Positions 47,089-59,300 of a stretch of DNA of 64,000 nucleotides are shown piece after piece. The translations under genes and the position numbers were made by a program. Each line of letters starts with the position of its first letter. Position 1 is the first letter of the stretch. The stretch is from Drosophila persimilis. Taxonomy: Eukaryota > Arthropoda > Insecta > Diptera > Drosophilidae. The stretch is from positions 361,765-425,764 of the forward strand of contig NW_020825399.1 in the NCBI RefSeq assembly GCF_003286085.1, written 5' to 3'. A model generated the notes under the pieces. It saw only the letters and a list, made by a program, of their open reading frames with translations, was not told where the DNA came from and did no database searches.

Positions 47089-50000
47089 TTAAATATGAAT
47101 TAATGTAATAAATTGCATTAAATTGGAATCATTCTTCTTGTAGTAGTCCTAATTTGTTCCGCAGTTCCGCAAATCTTCCAGCAGGTAGGGGCTTCGTGAA
47201 GATGTCAGCAAGTTGGTTGTCTGTATTAATATACTCAAGAGAAATCTCATTAGTTTCTATCTGTTCTCTTGAAAAATGATATTTTATATCAATATGCTTT
47301 GCTCTTTTATGACATGAGGGATTATTTGCAATGCTAATACAGCCTTGGTTGTCTTCATAAATTTTAATGGGTCTGTCGAGTTTAAGATTAATACTATTTA
47401 GAAGAGACTTTAGCCATAAAGCTTCTCTAACAGCTTCAAATAGGGCCATATATTCAGCTTCAGTTGATGAAGCTGCCACTGAATTCTGTCTTTTTGTATT
47501 CCAACAAATTAAATTGGAATCGAACATTTTAAACAAATAACCCGTTGTACTTTTTCTATCAATCTCATTACTACCCCAATCGGAGTCTACATAGCCAACT
47601 AATGTATTTTCAAATGATGTATTCTTTTTAAATATAAGCTTCATATCAATAGTTCCCTTTAAATATCTAATAACTATTTTTAAACATTACCATAACTCAG
47701 CATTGTTCTTGCTACTATATCTACTCAAGATATTTACAGCGGTAGCTAAATCTGGTCGTGTACACAGCATTATGTACATTAAACAGCCAATAAGGTTACG
47801 ACATGGAGCATTGCAGTCTTCATCTGAGTTAAGTAACTCATAATTTAGTTTATTTAGTAATGGAGTACTGACTGAATTGCAACTATCCATGTTAAATTTA
47901 TTTAAAATTCTTTTTACATATGCAGCTTGACTCAAATATATTTTGTCTTCAAACATTTCTACTCTGATACCGATAAAATGTTTTATCTCATTTAAGTCAG
48001 TCATTCTAAATCTTTCGCTTAAATAATTTTTGAAATTATTCATTCTATCCATATCCCTTGTCGCTATTACTACATCATCAACATATAATAATACATATAT
48101 GTTTTTCTTTATGTCACCTCTATCAAGAATATATATGCAACGATCCACGGGAGAGTTTACAAAATCGAATTCTTTCAATGCTTGCTCAAATACTTGAAAC
48201 CAGCATGTAGCTGTTTGTTTGAGCCCATAAATGGCTTTGTTCAGTTTGCATACATGCCCAGCACCGCATAATACGCCCTGAGGAGGCCGCATATATATCT
48301 CCTCACTTAATGTACCATTGAGGAAAGCTGTTTCAACATCCATCTGATGGACTTTCAAATTAAACTGGACTGCCAATGATAGTTCGAACCTAAAACTGGC
48401 AATTCTAGCAACGGGAGCAAATGTTTCTTCATAGTCTACTTGGTACTTTTGAGTAAATCCTCTTGCAACCAGTCTAGCTTTGTATTTTATTGGGACTCCT
48501 AGTTCATTATATTTAATGGAAAATACACATCTACTGTCTACAATATTTTTGTTTTCTGGCTTCTTTATAATTGTCCAGGTGTTATTAATTTCATGGGCAT
48601 TTAACTCTGTATTTATTGCTTCCTCCCAATCAGATTTATCGTTCCTAAAATTTATTTCATCAAAAGAATTTGGAACTTCATCAAACATTATATGGGCATT
48701 GAATATAAATTTGTTAAAGCTTTTATCATGTTCTTTATAAGACACCTTCGGCTTAGACTTTAACCTCTCACTTTTTTATTTTCATTTTACAATCACCAAG
48801 TGCTTTGCTTGGAATTCTGTTGATTAGATATGTTGCAGTTAGCACAGCTTCACCCCAAAAACTTTTGTCTAATTTTGCACCATTTACCATAGCACGAGCT
48901 TTCTCTGTAATGGTTCTTATCATTCGCTCCGAAACACCATTCAACTGAGGTGTATGTGGCACTGTCAAATGATAACTTATTCCTTTATTAACGCAGAACT
49001 CACGCATTTCATTCGACAAGTATTCTCTACCGTTGTCAATGTACAAATTGACAATCTTGAAATTAAAATGAGCCTCGCTCTTTGCTACAAAATCTTTAAA
49101 TACATTGAATACATCTGATTTATATTTTAACAAATAGGTTACACAATAATGTGTAAATTGATCTACGAAGATCACAAAATAATTTTTATCGTCTAGTGTA
49201 ACTGGTTTAATGGGGCCACATACATCTGAATGTATTACAAACAAGGGACGCTTTATATAACTTTTATCTTTAGATTGCTTAAATGGCAACCTAGCCTGTT
49301 TCCCATTTAAACATGACTCACAAACTTCATCTGATATTTTTAAATTAACAAGAAGATTACTGTCATTAAATAAATTATTATTCTTTATTTCAAGCAATTT
49401 TGCATTGCTTATATGCCCCAACCTCTCATGCCATAATCGATAATTATTTTTGTTCCTAGCATCTACACTGTATGCTTGGAATTTGACTACAGGTATATCC
49501 AACATACCTGTATGTTTAACAACAATTACTCCATTTTTTGATATGGAGACACCACCACAGTCAAACTTAATTGACATCCCTGCCTGTTGCAGACGCTTGA
49601 CAGACATAAGGTTTCCTGCTGCCTCCTTGCAGTAGAGCACATCCTCCAGTGTGATATTGTGTCCATTGTGCAGCCGCACAATTCCACGCTTAGTGGCATA
49701 TAAAAACTCGCCTTCTTTTGCCACAGCGATTTTAATTGGCTGCTCCAAATCGATGCAATCGGCTTACAGCGAGTCATCATTGATCTAATGATCCGTTGCA
49801 CCAGAATCGAGTATAAAACCGAGTTCATTATTTATTTGATCACTCTTTTTCATTTTCCGCATCATAAATGCGAACCCGTGGCCCGATGCTGCAAGCTGAG
49901 CTTGTTTATTATGTTTATAATTTTCTTTGTTTTGATTTAACCTTATAAACTGGTAACAGTCTTTTTCATTTGCCCTTCTTTGCCACAGTGATGGCATTTA

Positions 50001-50651
50001 ATATTACTTCTAGCTTATCCCTTAAATAATATCTTTTGCCGTGTGTTTCCAAACGTTTTACGATTATTAAAATTGTTATTATTTCTTACAACTGCCTTCA
50101 TGACTTTACTACTTGTATCAGTACTTTCATTTCTTAATTTGGTCTCGTAGTCGAACAATTTATTTTTTACAAACGCTAATGATAGAGTTTCATCTGACAA
50201 AGTTTCGATTGCCGTGATGACACCATTATAGGTTGAAGGTAGAGTCTGCAGCAAATGAGCCACATTGTCCATCTCATCCATTTTAGCGCCCGCCCCTAAC
50301 AACTCACTCACTGTTTCATCAAAAATAACAAAATGACTCGAAAGTGTCATTTCACTTGAGAGTTTGAGTGTTATTAAACGTTTACGTGCAGCTAATTGCG
50401 ACGCAAGGCTTCTACGCTCATATATGGCGTCTAAATTCTTCAGAATATCACGTGCCGAAATGTCGCCTGCCGCGAAGTTTAGAAATGCGTCGCCTAAATA
50501 TTGAATTAAAATGCTCTTCGCACATCGCTCTGCCTTTTTCCAATTATCATCTACTTCGTTAGGCATTATGTTATCGACTACTTGGAGCACCTCTAATTCA
50601 GCAAACAAAGCTCTGATTCTAAATTTCCATATAGAATATTTCTCGCCACAA

Positions 50652-50660
50652 AAATGCTTA
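50652..50660. repeat. Target-site duplication of the LOA LINE, left copy
   Basis: AAATGCTTA precedes the LINE and recurs at 54511-54519. The uninterrupted copia sequence of unit 1 has it once. The first two A bases could instead belong to the LINE tail, so the duplication is 7-9 bp. Confidence 0.85.
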
Positions 50661-50851
50661 AGGACGCGCATACCCTGCAGGCAGGCGAGGTGGAAAAGGA
50701 CCTAGGTCTCGAGTCCATCGTGGAGGCCGCCCAGGGTCTTGCGCTTGAAGATGAAGAAGAGGAAGACGGTGACCTGACGCTGGTAGTCAACCCGTCAGGT
50801 GCAAGCGAGCCAGCCACCCATGCTGAGTGTACTGCAGCTCAACTTGCATAA
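50661..50851 (+). pseudogene. C-terminal end of LINE ORF1
   Basis: The frame reads DAHTLQAGEVEKDLGLESIV, then an acidic stretch (EDEEEEDGD), and stops at 50851. Only about 63 codons of ORF1 remain because the insertion is 5' truncated. The stop overlaps the start of ORF2 by 32 bases, an arrangement that in LINEs supports coupled translation. Confidence 0.75.
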
Positions 50852-53800
50852 AAGCAAGGTAGCGTCGGCGGAGCTCCTCATCGCCATGGAGCAAGGGCTC
50901 GCCGACATAGCTCTAGTCCAGGAGCCCTGGATTGCGACAGGCAATTCAGTGGCCGGACTAAAGTCCTCAAATCATAACCTGTTCTACTCAACATCGGTAA
51001 GCAGGAGCAGAACCGTCGTACTCGTACGAAAGGGAATCCATGCTTACCTTATGTCTCATTACAGCACGGATGACCTGACGGTTGTGATGCTGGAAAGTGA
51101 GGAAAAGCGCCTTCTGGTGGCTTCCTGCTACATGGCTCACGACAGACCCGCACCACCCGACGAACTCAGGAGCCTGGTGACAGAAGCCGGCACCAAAAAC
51201 TATCAACTCGTCATCGGAACGGACGCCAACGCCCACCATAATGTGTGGGGAAGCACCGACATCAATGACAGAGGTGAGTCACTCTTAGACTTTATACTAG
51301 CAACTAATCTATATATAGCAAACGTTGGGGAGGAGCACACCTTCGTAGGTCCGACCTCATCTAACGTGCTAGACCTAACACTTGCAATGGGAAACAGTAC
51401 TACGGTATCTAGCTGGAGGGTCCTCGATAGACCATCCTTCTCAGACCATAAGTACATTCAGTTCAAGTGCGAATTCAAACACCCTTCGAAGACAACAGTC
51501 TATAGAAACCCCCGGAACACAAACTGGGCAAAGTTTAAAAAGACAGTTACTTCGAAGCTCGCGAATCCGGGCTCAGTGAAATCCGCGGAGGATATAGAGA
51601 AGTCCCTAAAGACCCTATCCAACGAGCTACTGAACGCCTACCATGCATCGTGCAAACCCTCGAGAACGAAGAGGAGGTCCAAGCCACTCTGGTGGAACCG
51701 AGATCTCTCTCTCCAAAGGAACAACCTCAAGGAATTCTTCAAGATCGCCAAACAAGCGAACGAGGAGATTGTCAATGAGGAATATAAAATCCTACTTAGG
51801 AGCTACAAGAAGGAAATACGTAAGGCACAAAGGAACTCGTGGAGAAACTTCTGCTCCAACATCGAGAAAGTGCCCGAAACCGCCAGGCTTCGGAAGCTGC
51901 TTTCAAAGCAGCCCACAGTACAGAGCCAACTAAAACTAGACAACGGACAGTGGACAGAGGGCAGCAAAGAAGCCCTAACAGCACTAATGGAGGCGCACTT
52001 CCCTGGATGCACCGAGGTCACTGACGCCAAGGAGCATCAGGACCTAGCAACCGAGGAACAGCACCCTCCAATAGGTCTGTCAACCACTAAGAGAATACAC
52101 TGGGCCATGGACTCCTTCGCGGGCATAAAAGCACCAGGACTGGACGGGATATTCCCAGCCATGATGCAGTTGACCAAAGAGGTTATTACCCCATGGCTCC
52201 TCGCAATATACTCAGCATGCCTAAGTACGGGCTATATCCCCATCCAATGGAGAACCTCGAGAGTTGTCTTCCTCCCTAAGGCAGGAAAGTGCAGCCACGT
52301 GAGTCCCAAGGACTACAGACCGATAAGCCTTACCTCCTTTATACTAAAAACACTAGAAAAGCTGTTGGATTTGCACATCAGGAATGAGGTAGAGGGACTG
52401 ATGTCAACAAACCAACACGCCTACACTAAAGGGAAATCAGTGGAGACGGCACTACACTCGCTAGTAGCCACCATCGAGAGCGCCCTTCACAACAAAAAGT
52501 ATGCTTTGGGAGCATTTGTGGACATCTCAGGAGCATTCAACAACGTGGCCACAACCGCAATAACAAGTCGCCTAGAAGCGAATAACATACACCCTGCAAT
52601 CAACGTCTGGATCAAAAACCTCCTAAGTTGCAGACGGGTGCAATCGGAGTGGGGCACTGCTTCCATGGTAAAGGGGGCACACAGAGGCACACCTCAGGGT
52701 GGAGTCCTGTCGCCACTACTGTGGAATCTGGTGGTCGACGACCTCATCAAGAGATTTGAAAGGAAGGCCCCAAAGATAACAGCTTATGCAGATGACATAA
52801 GCATACTTATTACGGGTGTATGTCCATCGACCCTCAGCTCCTTAATGGAACGTACACTCAGGGAGATACGTGAGTGGGCGGAAGAGGTAGGACTCAGTAT
52901 CAACGCGGACAAGACGGACCTCATCCTCTTTACCAAGAGGTACAAGGTACCGATATGGACCCCCCCGAAAATTGACCAAACTAGGCTGACCCCAAAATCA
53001 CAGGTGAAATACCTAGGCACAGTACTGGACAGCAAGCTGGCATGGAGGCCCAATGTAGTGGAAACGGTGAAGAAGGCTACCATTGCGCTTTATGCATCCA
53101 AGAAGATGCTCAGCAGCACATGGGGCCTGTCACCTGCTCTAATGCACTGGATCTACATCTCGGTGGTGCGACCAACTCTGCTGTATGGAGCCTTAGTGTG
53201 GTGGCAGGCTACTGAAAAGAAGACATACCATGAGCTTATGGAGAAGACTCAGCGACAGGCTCTGCTCTGTATTACAGGGGCGCTGAGGTCAACCCCAACA
53301 AAAGCACTCGAAACCATACTCGGAATCGACCCCCTGGACATTCACGTTCGCCTGATTGCGGGAAAGGCAGCACAACGCCTCATAGCATCAGGAAATCTAT
53401 CGCCACAAGGATACGGGCATAGTTCAATCGGCAGGGAAATGACCAGATCAACTGACTACATGACCCCCCAAACTTGCCTTGACGTCAAAACAACCACATC
53501 TCTGGGACCTGAAGACTGGAAGATTGGAAGGGACCAAACTGAGCACCTCAATATATACACAGACGGCTCCAAGATGGACGGAGGAGTAGGAGCGGGCCTA
53601 TACTGCACAGACCCCGAGATAAGGCTGTCGTATAAGCTACCCGACCCATGCAGCATATTCCAGGCAGAAGTTTTTGCCATCGGGAAAGCAGCGGAGGTCG
53701 CTCTCCTCACAGAACGAGCACACGATGCGGTCAACCTATTCGTCGACAGCAAAGCGGCGATAAGATCCATGCAGTCGTCCGTGGTCAGTTCCAGAAGTGT

Positions 53801-54404
53801 CTTGGCGAGAAGGGAGGCATTAGACATCCTAAGCACGACAAAGACAGTGCGGATCTATTGGGTTCCCAGCCACCAGGGCATCGAAGGAAACGAAGCGGCG
53901 GACGTACTAGCTAAGGAAGGCGTCGGGCTGGAGAATAGTAGAACCGAGAACGTGCCTGTCTCCCTCAGAACGCTGCAAGGCGATCTAGAGAAGCAGGCTA
54001 GAGCACAGACTGATAGCAGGTGGAGGAGTACCACCACCTGCAGAACCTCGAAGATAATGTGCAAGGAGCGCAACGAGAAACTTAGCCACTACCTACTGCA
54101 CCTACCACGAAAGGACTGCAGACTGATGGTGGGAATACTAACAGGTCACTGTCTGGCTGCTGCACATGCAGCAAAGCTAGGCATCACCAACAGAGACAGT
54201 TGCAGGAAATGTGAGGAACCTGGGGCTATCGAAACCCTGGAACATCTCATCTGCAACTGTCCGGCTCTCTCAAGGGCAAGGAGGAGATACCTGGGCGCCC
54301 CAGTGTTGGCATCACTGGAAGATGCCTCCAAAAGGACGCCTCAGGAACTGCTGGCCTATGCTAAAAACACCTCGATTCTCGGGGACTTTTTAAAACCACA
54401 TTAA
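50820..54404 (+). CDS. LINE ORF2: endonuclease, reverse transcriptase and RNase H
   Basis: This 1194-codon frame is open from end to end. The ATG at 50820 is preferred because the endonuclease fold begins at once (LQLNLHKSK, N8); an in-frame ATG at 50799 would add seven residues. Endonuclease: E35 in LVQEPW, D135/N137 in GTDANAHH, D209/H210 in SDHKYIQF. RT: TPQGG at 624-628 and catalytic YADD at 656-659. RNase H: D915 in IYTDGSKMDGG, then FVDSKAAI and WVPSHQGIEGNEAADVLA. A CCHC-like knuckle starts at C1128/C1131 near the C-terminus. All key residues I can check are present, so the enzyme looks intact. The copy itself cannot make ORF1. Confidence 0.9.
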   Translation: MLSVLQLNLHKSKVASAELLIAMEQGLADIALVQEPWIATGNSVAGLKSSNHNLFYSTSVSRSRTVVLVRKGIHAYLMSHYSTDDLTVVMLESEEKRLLVASCYMAHDRPAPPDELRSLVTEAGTKNYQLVIGTDANAHHNVWGSTDINDRGESLLDFILATNLYIANVGEEHTFVGPTSSNVLDLTLAMGNSTTVSSWRVLDRPSFSDHKYIQFKCEFKHPSKTTVYRNPRNTNWAKFKKTVTSKLANPGSVKSAEDIEKSLKTLSNELLNAYHASCKPSRTKRRSKPLWWNRDLSLQRNNLKEFFKIAKQANEEIVNEEYKILLRSYKKEIRKAQRNSWRNFCSNIEKVPETARLRKLLSKQPTVQSQLKLDNGQWTEGSKEALTALMEAHFPGCTEVTDAKEHQDLATEEQHPPIGLSTTKRIHWAMDSFAGIKAPGLDGIFPAMMQLTKEVITPWLLAIYSACLSTGYIPIQWRTSRVVFLPKAGKCSHVSPKDYRPISLTSFILKTLEKLLDLHIRNEVEGLMSTNQHAYTKGKSVETALHSLVATIESALHNKKYALGAFVDISGAFNNVATTAITSRLEANNIHPAINVWIKNLLSCRRVQSEWGTASMVKGAHRGTPQGGVLSPLLWNLVVDDLIKRFERKAPKITAYADDISILITGVCPSTLSSLMERTLREIREWAEEVGLSINADKTDLILFTKRYKVPIWTPPKIDQTRLTPKSQVKYLGTVLDSKLAWRPNVVETVKKATIALYASKKMLSSTWGLSPALMHWIYISVVRPTLLYGALVWWQATEKKTYHELMEKTQRQALLCITGALRSTPTKALETILGIDPLDIHVRLIAGKAAQRLIASGNLSPQGYGHSSIGREMTRSTDYMTPQTCLDVKTTTSLGPEDWKIGRDQTEHLNIYTDGSKMDGGVGAGLYCTDPEIRLSYKLPDPCSIFQAEVFAIGKAAEVALLTERAHDAVNLFVDSKAAIRSMQSSVVSSRSVLARREALDILSTTKTVRIYWVPSHQGIEGNEAADVLAKEGVGLENSRTENVPVSLRTLQGDLEKQARAQTDSRWRSTTTCRTSKIMCKERNEKLSHYLLHLPRKDCRLMVGILTGHCLAAAHAAKLGITNRDSCRKCEEPGAIETLEHLICNCPALSRARRRYLGAPVLASLEDASKRTPQELLAYAKNTSILGDFLKPH

Positions 54405-54510
54405 CACTCCCGCGACGGTTCATACACCCCCCCCCATCCGGATAACTAAGGGCCATATTGGCCTATGCGCGGCCCCGCTGAGGGCCGTCCGGGTTAACCT
54501 AACCTAACCT
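54405..54510 (+). other. 3' untranslated end of the LOA LINE with a CCTAA tail
   Basis: About 100 GC-rich bases with a C run (54427-54434) follow the ORF2 stop and end in GTTAACCTAACCTAACCTAA. The short tandem tail replaces poly(A), as seen in I and LOA group LINEs. Confidence 0.8.
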
Positions 54511-54587
54511 AAATGCTTAATATGTTGCTTATTTCTTTCCATTTTCTATGTATGTATATATTATACACACACACACTACAAAAAAAA

Positions 54588-55682
54588 CGAGGGGGAACGT
54601 TTTGAGTTGGACACCCCAACTCTACAGTTATACCCGATACTAAGTCTAAGTATGGCTCTCCTCCGGCAGACGCCGCTAATATTAAACGACACGACAAAGA
54701 GTGCGTGCGAGAGAGACAGAAAATCAGTCTGAGCGTGACGTCGGGCGCTGCGTAGCCACTAAAAATTGATTTCTTGCTTTTGGCTACAAAAATGATCCGA
54801 TCTGATCCAGATTCGGCAACCGGATAGATATGGTCATTGTCTATGATTCTGCGTTTTTAGTTTACTCGATTTTGCAATATTGTGGATGCAACAGATTTTC
54901 GTCCTTTGTGTGGGCGGAAGGGGGTGGGGCGAAATTTTGAGATATACGTTTTATAGTGAGATCTAACAGGAGTGCGGATACCAAATTTGGTTACTCTAGC
55001 CTTAATAGTCTCTGAGATTTATGAATATCCCCAGATCTGCATCCTTTGCGGGGGCGGAAGGGGGTGTGGCGAAATTTTGAAACAAACTCGTCTCGGTCCG
55101 ATATATTAGGAGTGTGGATACCAAATTTGGTTGCTCTAGCTTTTATAGTCTCTGAGATCTAGGCGCTAATGTTTTACTCTAAGCAAAGCCGCCTATGCTA
55201 CGTGTGTGTTAGAGAGAGACAGGGCGAGAAAAAATGAAATTGTTTTCTTGATGCTGGCTATAATAATAATACGATCCAATTCAGATTCCGCAGTCTAAAA
55301 GATATCGTCATTCTCTACGATTCTGCGTTTTTGGTTTTCTCGTATCTTTAAAATTGTGGATGCCACAGATTTTCGCCCTTTGTGGGGGCGGAAGTGGGCG
55401 GGGCAAAGTTTTGAAATATTTTTGTAGCAGTGACATATCACAGAAGTCTGGATCCAAAACATCGTTGCTCTAGCTCTTATAGTCTTTGAGCAGGGTCTTT
55501 ATAGCGCTGAAGGGGACGGACAGACGGACAGACAGACATGGCTCAATCGACTCGGCTATTGATGCTGATCAAGAATATATATACTTTATGGGGTCGGAAA
55601 CGATTCCTTCTGGACGTTACACACATACACTTTTACCACAAATCTAATATACCCCAATACTCATTTTGAGTATCGGGTATAA
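54588..55682 (-). mobile_element. Helitron H6 in the leader of copia unit 3
   Basis: It runs from CGAGGGGGAACGTTTTGAGT to GTATCGGGTATAA. Its terminal hairpin region is shortened compared with H5 (GAGTTGGACACCCCAACTC) but still forms a stem. It is inserted in an A run of the copia leader that is intact in units 1, 2 and 4. The GACGGACA tract is short here (55517-55538). Confidence 0.88.
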
Positions 55683-55772
55683 AAACTACACAAGAACGCA
55701 CGCGGAACTAATTTCACAACAATTTGTTATTAATTTAATTTATTTAAATTGGCGTGGACTGGGCCCATAACC

Positions 55773-56021
55773 TATTGGTAGACTGGCTATGACAATTAGT
55801 AAACGGAAGACAGTACCAAGTTATGTTTTTCTTTAAAGATTATTTATGTATTTCTTGATTACTTTTTGCTGCAACACCGGTCCACACACTTGAGATCACA
55901 AAAGAAGAGAGAGCGTCGACACTTCAAGTGTGACCAGACTAACTCATAATAATAATACCTAACATATCGATAATATTATTTAATGTTATTATTTGAATGT
56001 GGGAATAGGCGTATTCCAACA
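55773..56021 (-). repeat. copia-family LTR 4 (shared by units 3 and 4)
   Basis: This LTR is 249 bases, with the tRNA-Met site at 55755-55772 and a polypurine tract starting at 56022. Confidence 0.92.
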
Positions 56022-56358
56022 CGCCCCCCTCAAAAATAACATTAATTATCAAAATCATAAAAATAAAAAATATAAAAAAAGTTTTCATCATTAAATCAAA
56101 AGGTAACATTCAATTGTTATTCTAATGTGGTTGGTGTGCATTCTGGGAAGTGTTATGTGATCTAGCATTTGCTCTAAGGATACGGGGAAAACCCAGAAAA
56201 ACCCGATCAGATCACTTTAAAATTAGATTAACATAAAATTAAATTACTTTAACAATTCATTGGTTCTTTTGGTTCAAATCAAAAAAAAAAATTAAATATG
56301 AATTAATGTAATAAATTCGTTAATAAAGCTTCATGTTCATGTTTTCATTAAATTGGAA

Positions 56359-59300
56359 TCATTCTTCTTGTAGTAGTCCTAATTTGTTCCGCAGTTCCGC
56401 AAATCTTCCAGCAGGTAGTGGCTTCGTGAAGATGTCAGCAAGTTGGTTGTCTGTATTAATATACTCAAGAGAAATCTCATTAGTTTCTATCTGTTCTCTT
56501 GAAAAATGATATTTTATATCAATATGCTTTGCTCTTTTATGACATGAGGGATTATTTGCAATGCTAATACAGCCTTGGTTGTCTTCATAAATTTTAATGG
56601 GTCTGTCGAGTTTAAGATTAATACTATTTAGAAGAGACTTTAGCCATAAAGCTTCTCTTACAGCTTCAAATAGGGCCATATATTCAGCTTCAGTTGATGA
56701 AGCTGCCACTGAATTCTGTCTTTTTGTATTCCAACAAATTAAATTGGAATCGAACATTTTAAACAAATAACCCGTTGTACTTTTTCTATCAATCTCATTA
56801 CTACCCCAATCGGAGTCTACATAGCCAACTAATGTATTTTCAAATGATGTATTCTTTTTAAATATAAGCTTCATATCAATAGTTCCCTTTAAATATCTAA
56901 TAACTATTTTTAAACATTGCCATAACTCAGCATTGTTCTTGCTACTATATCTACTCAAGATATTTACAGCGGTAGCTAAATCTGGTCGTGTACACAGCAT
57001 TATGTACATTAAACAGCCAATAAGGTTACGACATGGAGCATTGCAGTCTTCATCTGAGTTAAGTAACTCATAATTTAGTTTATTTAGTAATGGAGTACTG
57101 ACTGAATTGCAACTATCCATGTTAAATTTATTTAAAATTCTTTTTACATATGCAGCTTGACTCAAATATATTTTGTCTTCAAACATTTCTACTCTGATAC
57201 CGATAAAATGTTTTATCTCATTTAAGTCAGTCATTCTAAATCTTTCGCTTAAATAATTTTTGAAATTATTCATTCTATCCATATCCCTTGTCGCTATTAC
57301 TACATCATCAACATATAATAATACATATATGTTTTTCTTTATGTCACCTCTATCAAGAATATATATGCAACGATCCACGGGAGAGTTTACAAAATCGAAT
57401 TCTTTCAATGCTTGCTCAAATACTTGAAACCAGCATCTAGCTGCTTGTTTGAGCCCATAAATGGCTTTGTTCAGTTTGCATACATGCCCAGCACCGCATA
57501 ATACGCCCTGAGGAGGCCGCATATATATCTCCTCACTTAATGTACCATTGAGGAAAGCTGTTTCAACATCCATCTGATGGACTTTCAAATTAAACTGGAC
57601 TGCCAATGATAGTACGAACCTAAAACTGGCAATTCTAGCAACGGGAGCAAATGTTTCTTCATAGTCTACTTAGTACTTTTGAGTAAATCCTCTTGCAACC
57701 AGTCTAGCTTTGTATTTTATTGGGACTCCTAGTTCATTATATTTAATGGAAAATACACATCTACTGTCTACAATATTTTTGTTTTCTGGCTTCTTTATAA
57801 TTGTCCAGGTGTTATTAATTTCATGGGCATTTAACTCTGTATTTATTGCTTCCTCCCAATCAGATTTATCGTTCCTAAAATTTATTTCATCAAAAGAATT
57901 TGGAACTTCATCAAACATTATATGGGCATTGAATATAAATTTGTTAAAGCTTTTATCATGTTCTTTATAAGACACCTTCGGCTTAGACTTTAACCTCTCA
58001 CTTTTTCTACTAATTATATTAGTATCCTTATTTTCTTCACGACAATTATCTGGCTGATCAGCTTTTTCACAATCCTTACTCTCATTCGGGATATATAATT
58101 CCTTACTATCATTCAGGAAATCAGTTTTTCTTTTCCTACTTTCATTAGGAAAATGCAGCTTTTCGCATTCCTTACTTTCATTCAGGATTTCACATTCCGT
58201 ACTTTCATTCGGGGAATTAAACTGATCACATTCCTTACTCTCATTCAGGATTCCACATTCCGTACTATCATTCGGGAAATTAAGCTGATCAGATTCCTTA
58301 CTCTCATTCAGGAATTCTTGTTGACTTCTTTCCTTACTCTCTTTCGGGAAATCTGTTTCAAATTTTACTTCTCTAGAATAAAGCATATTAGTCTCGTCTA
58401 CGACAACATCTCTTGCAACAATAACTTTTCCTTTAATGACATCCCACAATTTGAGTCCATTTTGTTCATACCCTATCAAGATGGCTTTGAATGATTTTTC
58501 ATCAAATTTACCTTTTTAATTTTGTTGTGCACATAGACGGTTGAACCGAACACTCTTAAAAATTTTAATTTGGGCTTTCTATTGTGCCACAGCTCATATG
58601 GGGTCATTTTACAATCACCAAGTGCTTTGCTTGGAATTCTGTTGATTAGATATGTTGCAGTTAGCACAGCTTCACCCCAAAAACTTTTGTCTAATTTTGC
58701 ACCATTTACCATAGCACGAGCTTTCTCTGTAATGGTTCTTATCATTCGCTCCGAAACACCATTCAACTGAGGTGTATGTGGCACAGTCAAATGATAACTT
58801 ATTCCTTTATTAACGCAGAACTCACGCATTTCATTCGACAAGTATTCTCTACCGTTGTCAATGTACAAATTGACAATCTTGAAATTAAAATGAGCCTCGC
58901 TCTTTGCTACAAAATCTTTAAATACATTGAATACATCTGATTTATATTTTAACAAATAGGTTACACAATAATGTGTAAATTGATCTACGAAGATCACAAA
59001 ATAATTTTTATCGTCTAGTGTAACTGGTTTAATGGGGCCACATACATCTGAATGTATTACAAACAAGGGACGTTTTATATAACTTTTATCTTTAGATTGC
59101 TTAAATGGCAACCTAGCCTGTTTCCCATTTAAACATGACTCACAAACTTCATCTGATATTTTTAAATTAACAAGAAGATTACTGTCATTAAATAAATTAT
59201 TATTCTTTATTTCAAGCAATTTTGCATTGCTTATATGCCCCAACCTCTCATGCCATAATCGATAATTATTTTTGTTCCTAGCATCTACACTGTATGCTTG

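Larger units (their letters stand above)
50661..54510 (+). mobile_element. LOA-clade LINE, 5' truncated, inserted in copia unit 3
   Basis: This 3.85-kb insertion lies opposite to copia and is flanked by a 7-9 bp duplication. It starts in the last part of ORF1 and includes a whole ORF2 and a short 3' region (54405-54510) ending in CCTAACCTAACCTAA. RNase H after RT is typical of the I/LOA group. The LOA placement (TRIM, Bilbo) is from memory. GC-rich codon use sets it apart from the AT-rich copia around it. Confidence 0.9.
47129..54542 (-). pseudogene. copia unit 3: gag-pol region with a LINE inserted
   Basis: On -, gag starts at 54542, is interrupted by a LINE (50661-54510), and continues at 50660; protease and integrase follow (49.9-48.8 kb), then RT and RNase H to 47129. 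Part of the middle is missing relative to units 1 and 2. Several breaks. The 5' half is most like unit 4, whereas the RT part is most like unit 1. Confidence 0.85.

Noticed and set aside
53648-53914. Overlapping frame inside the LINE RNase H region
   Set aside because: It is a shadow of the intact ORF2 with no features of its own.
54491-54510. Telomere-like CCTAA repeats
   Set aside because: It is only three and a half repeats at a LINE 3' end, flanked by a target-site duplication; Drosophila telomeres do not use this repeat.
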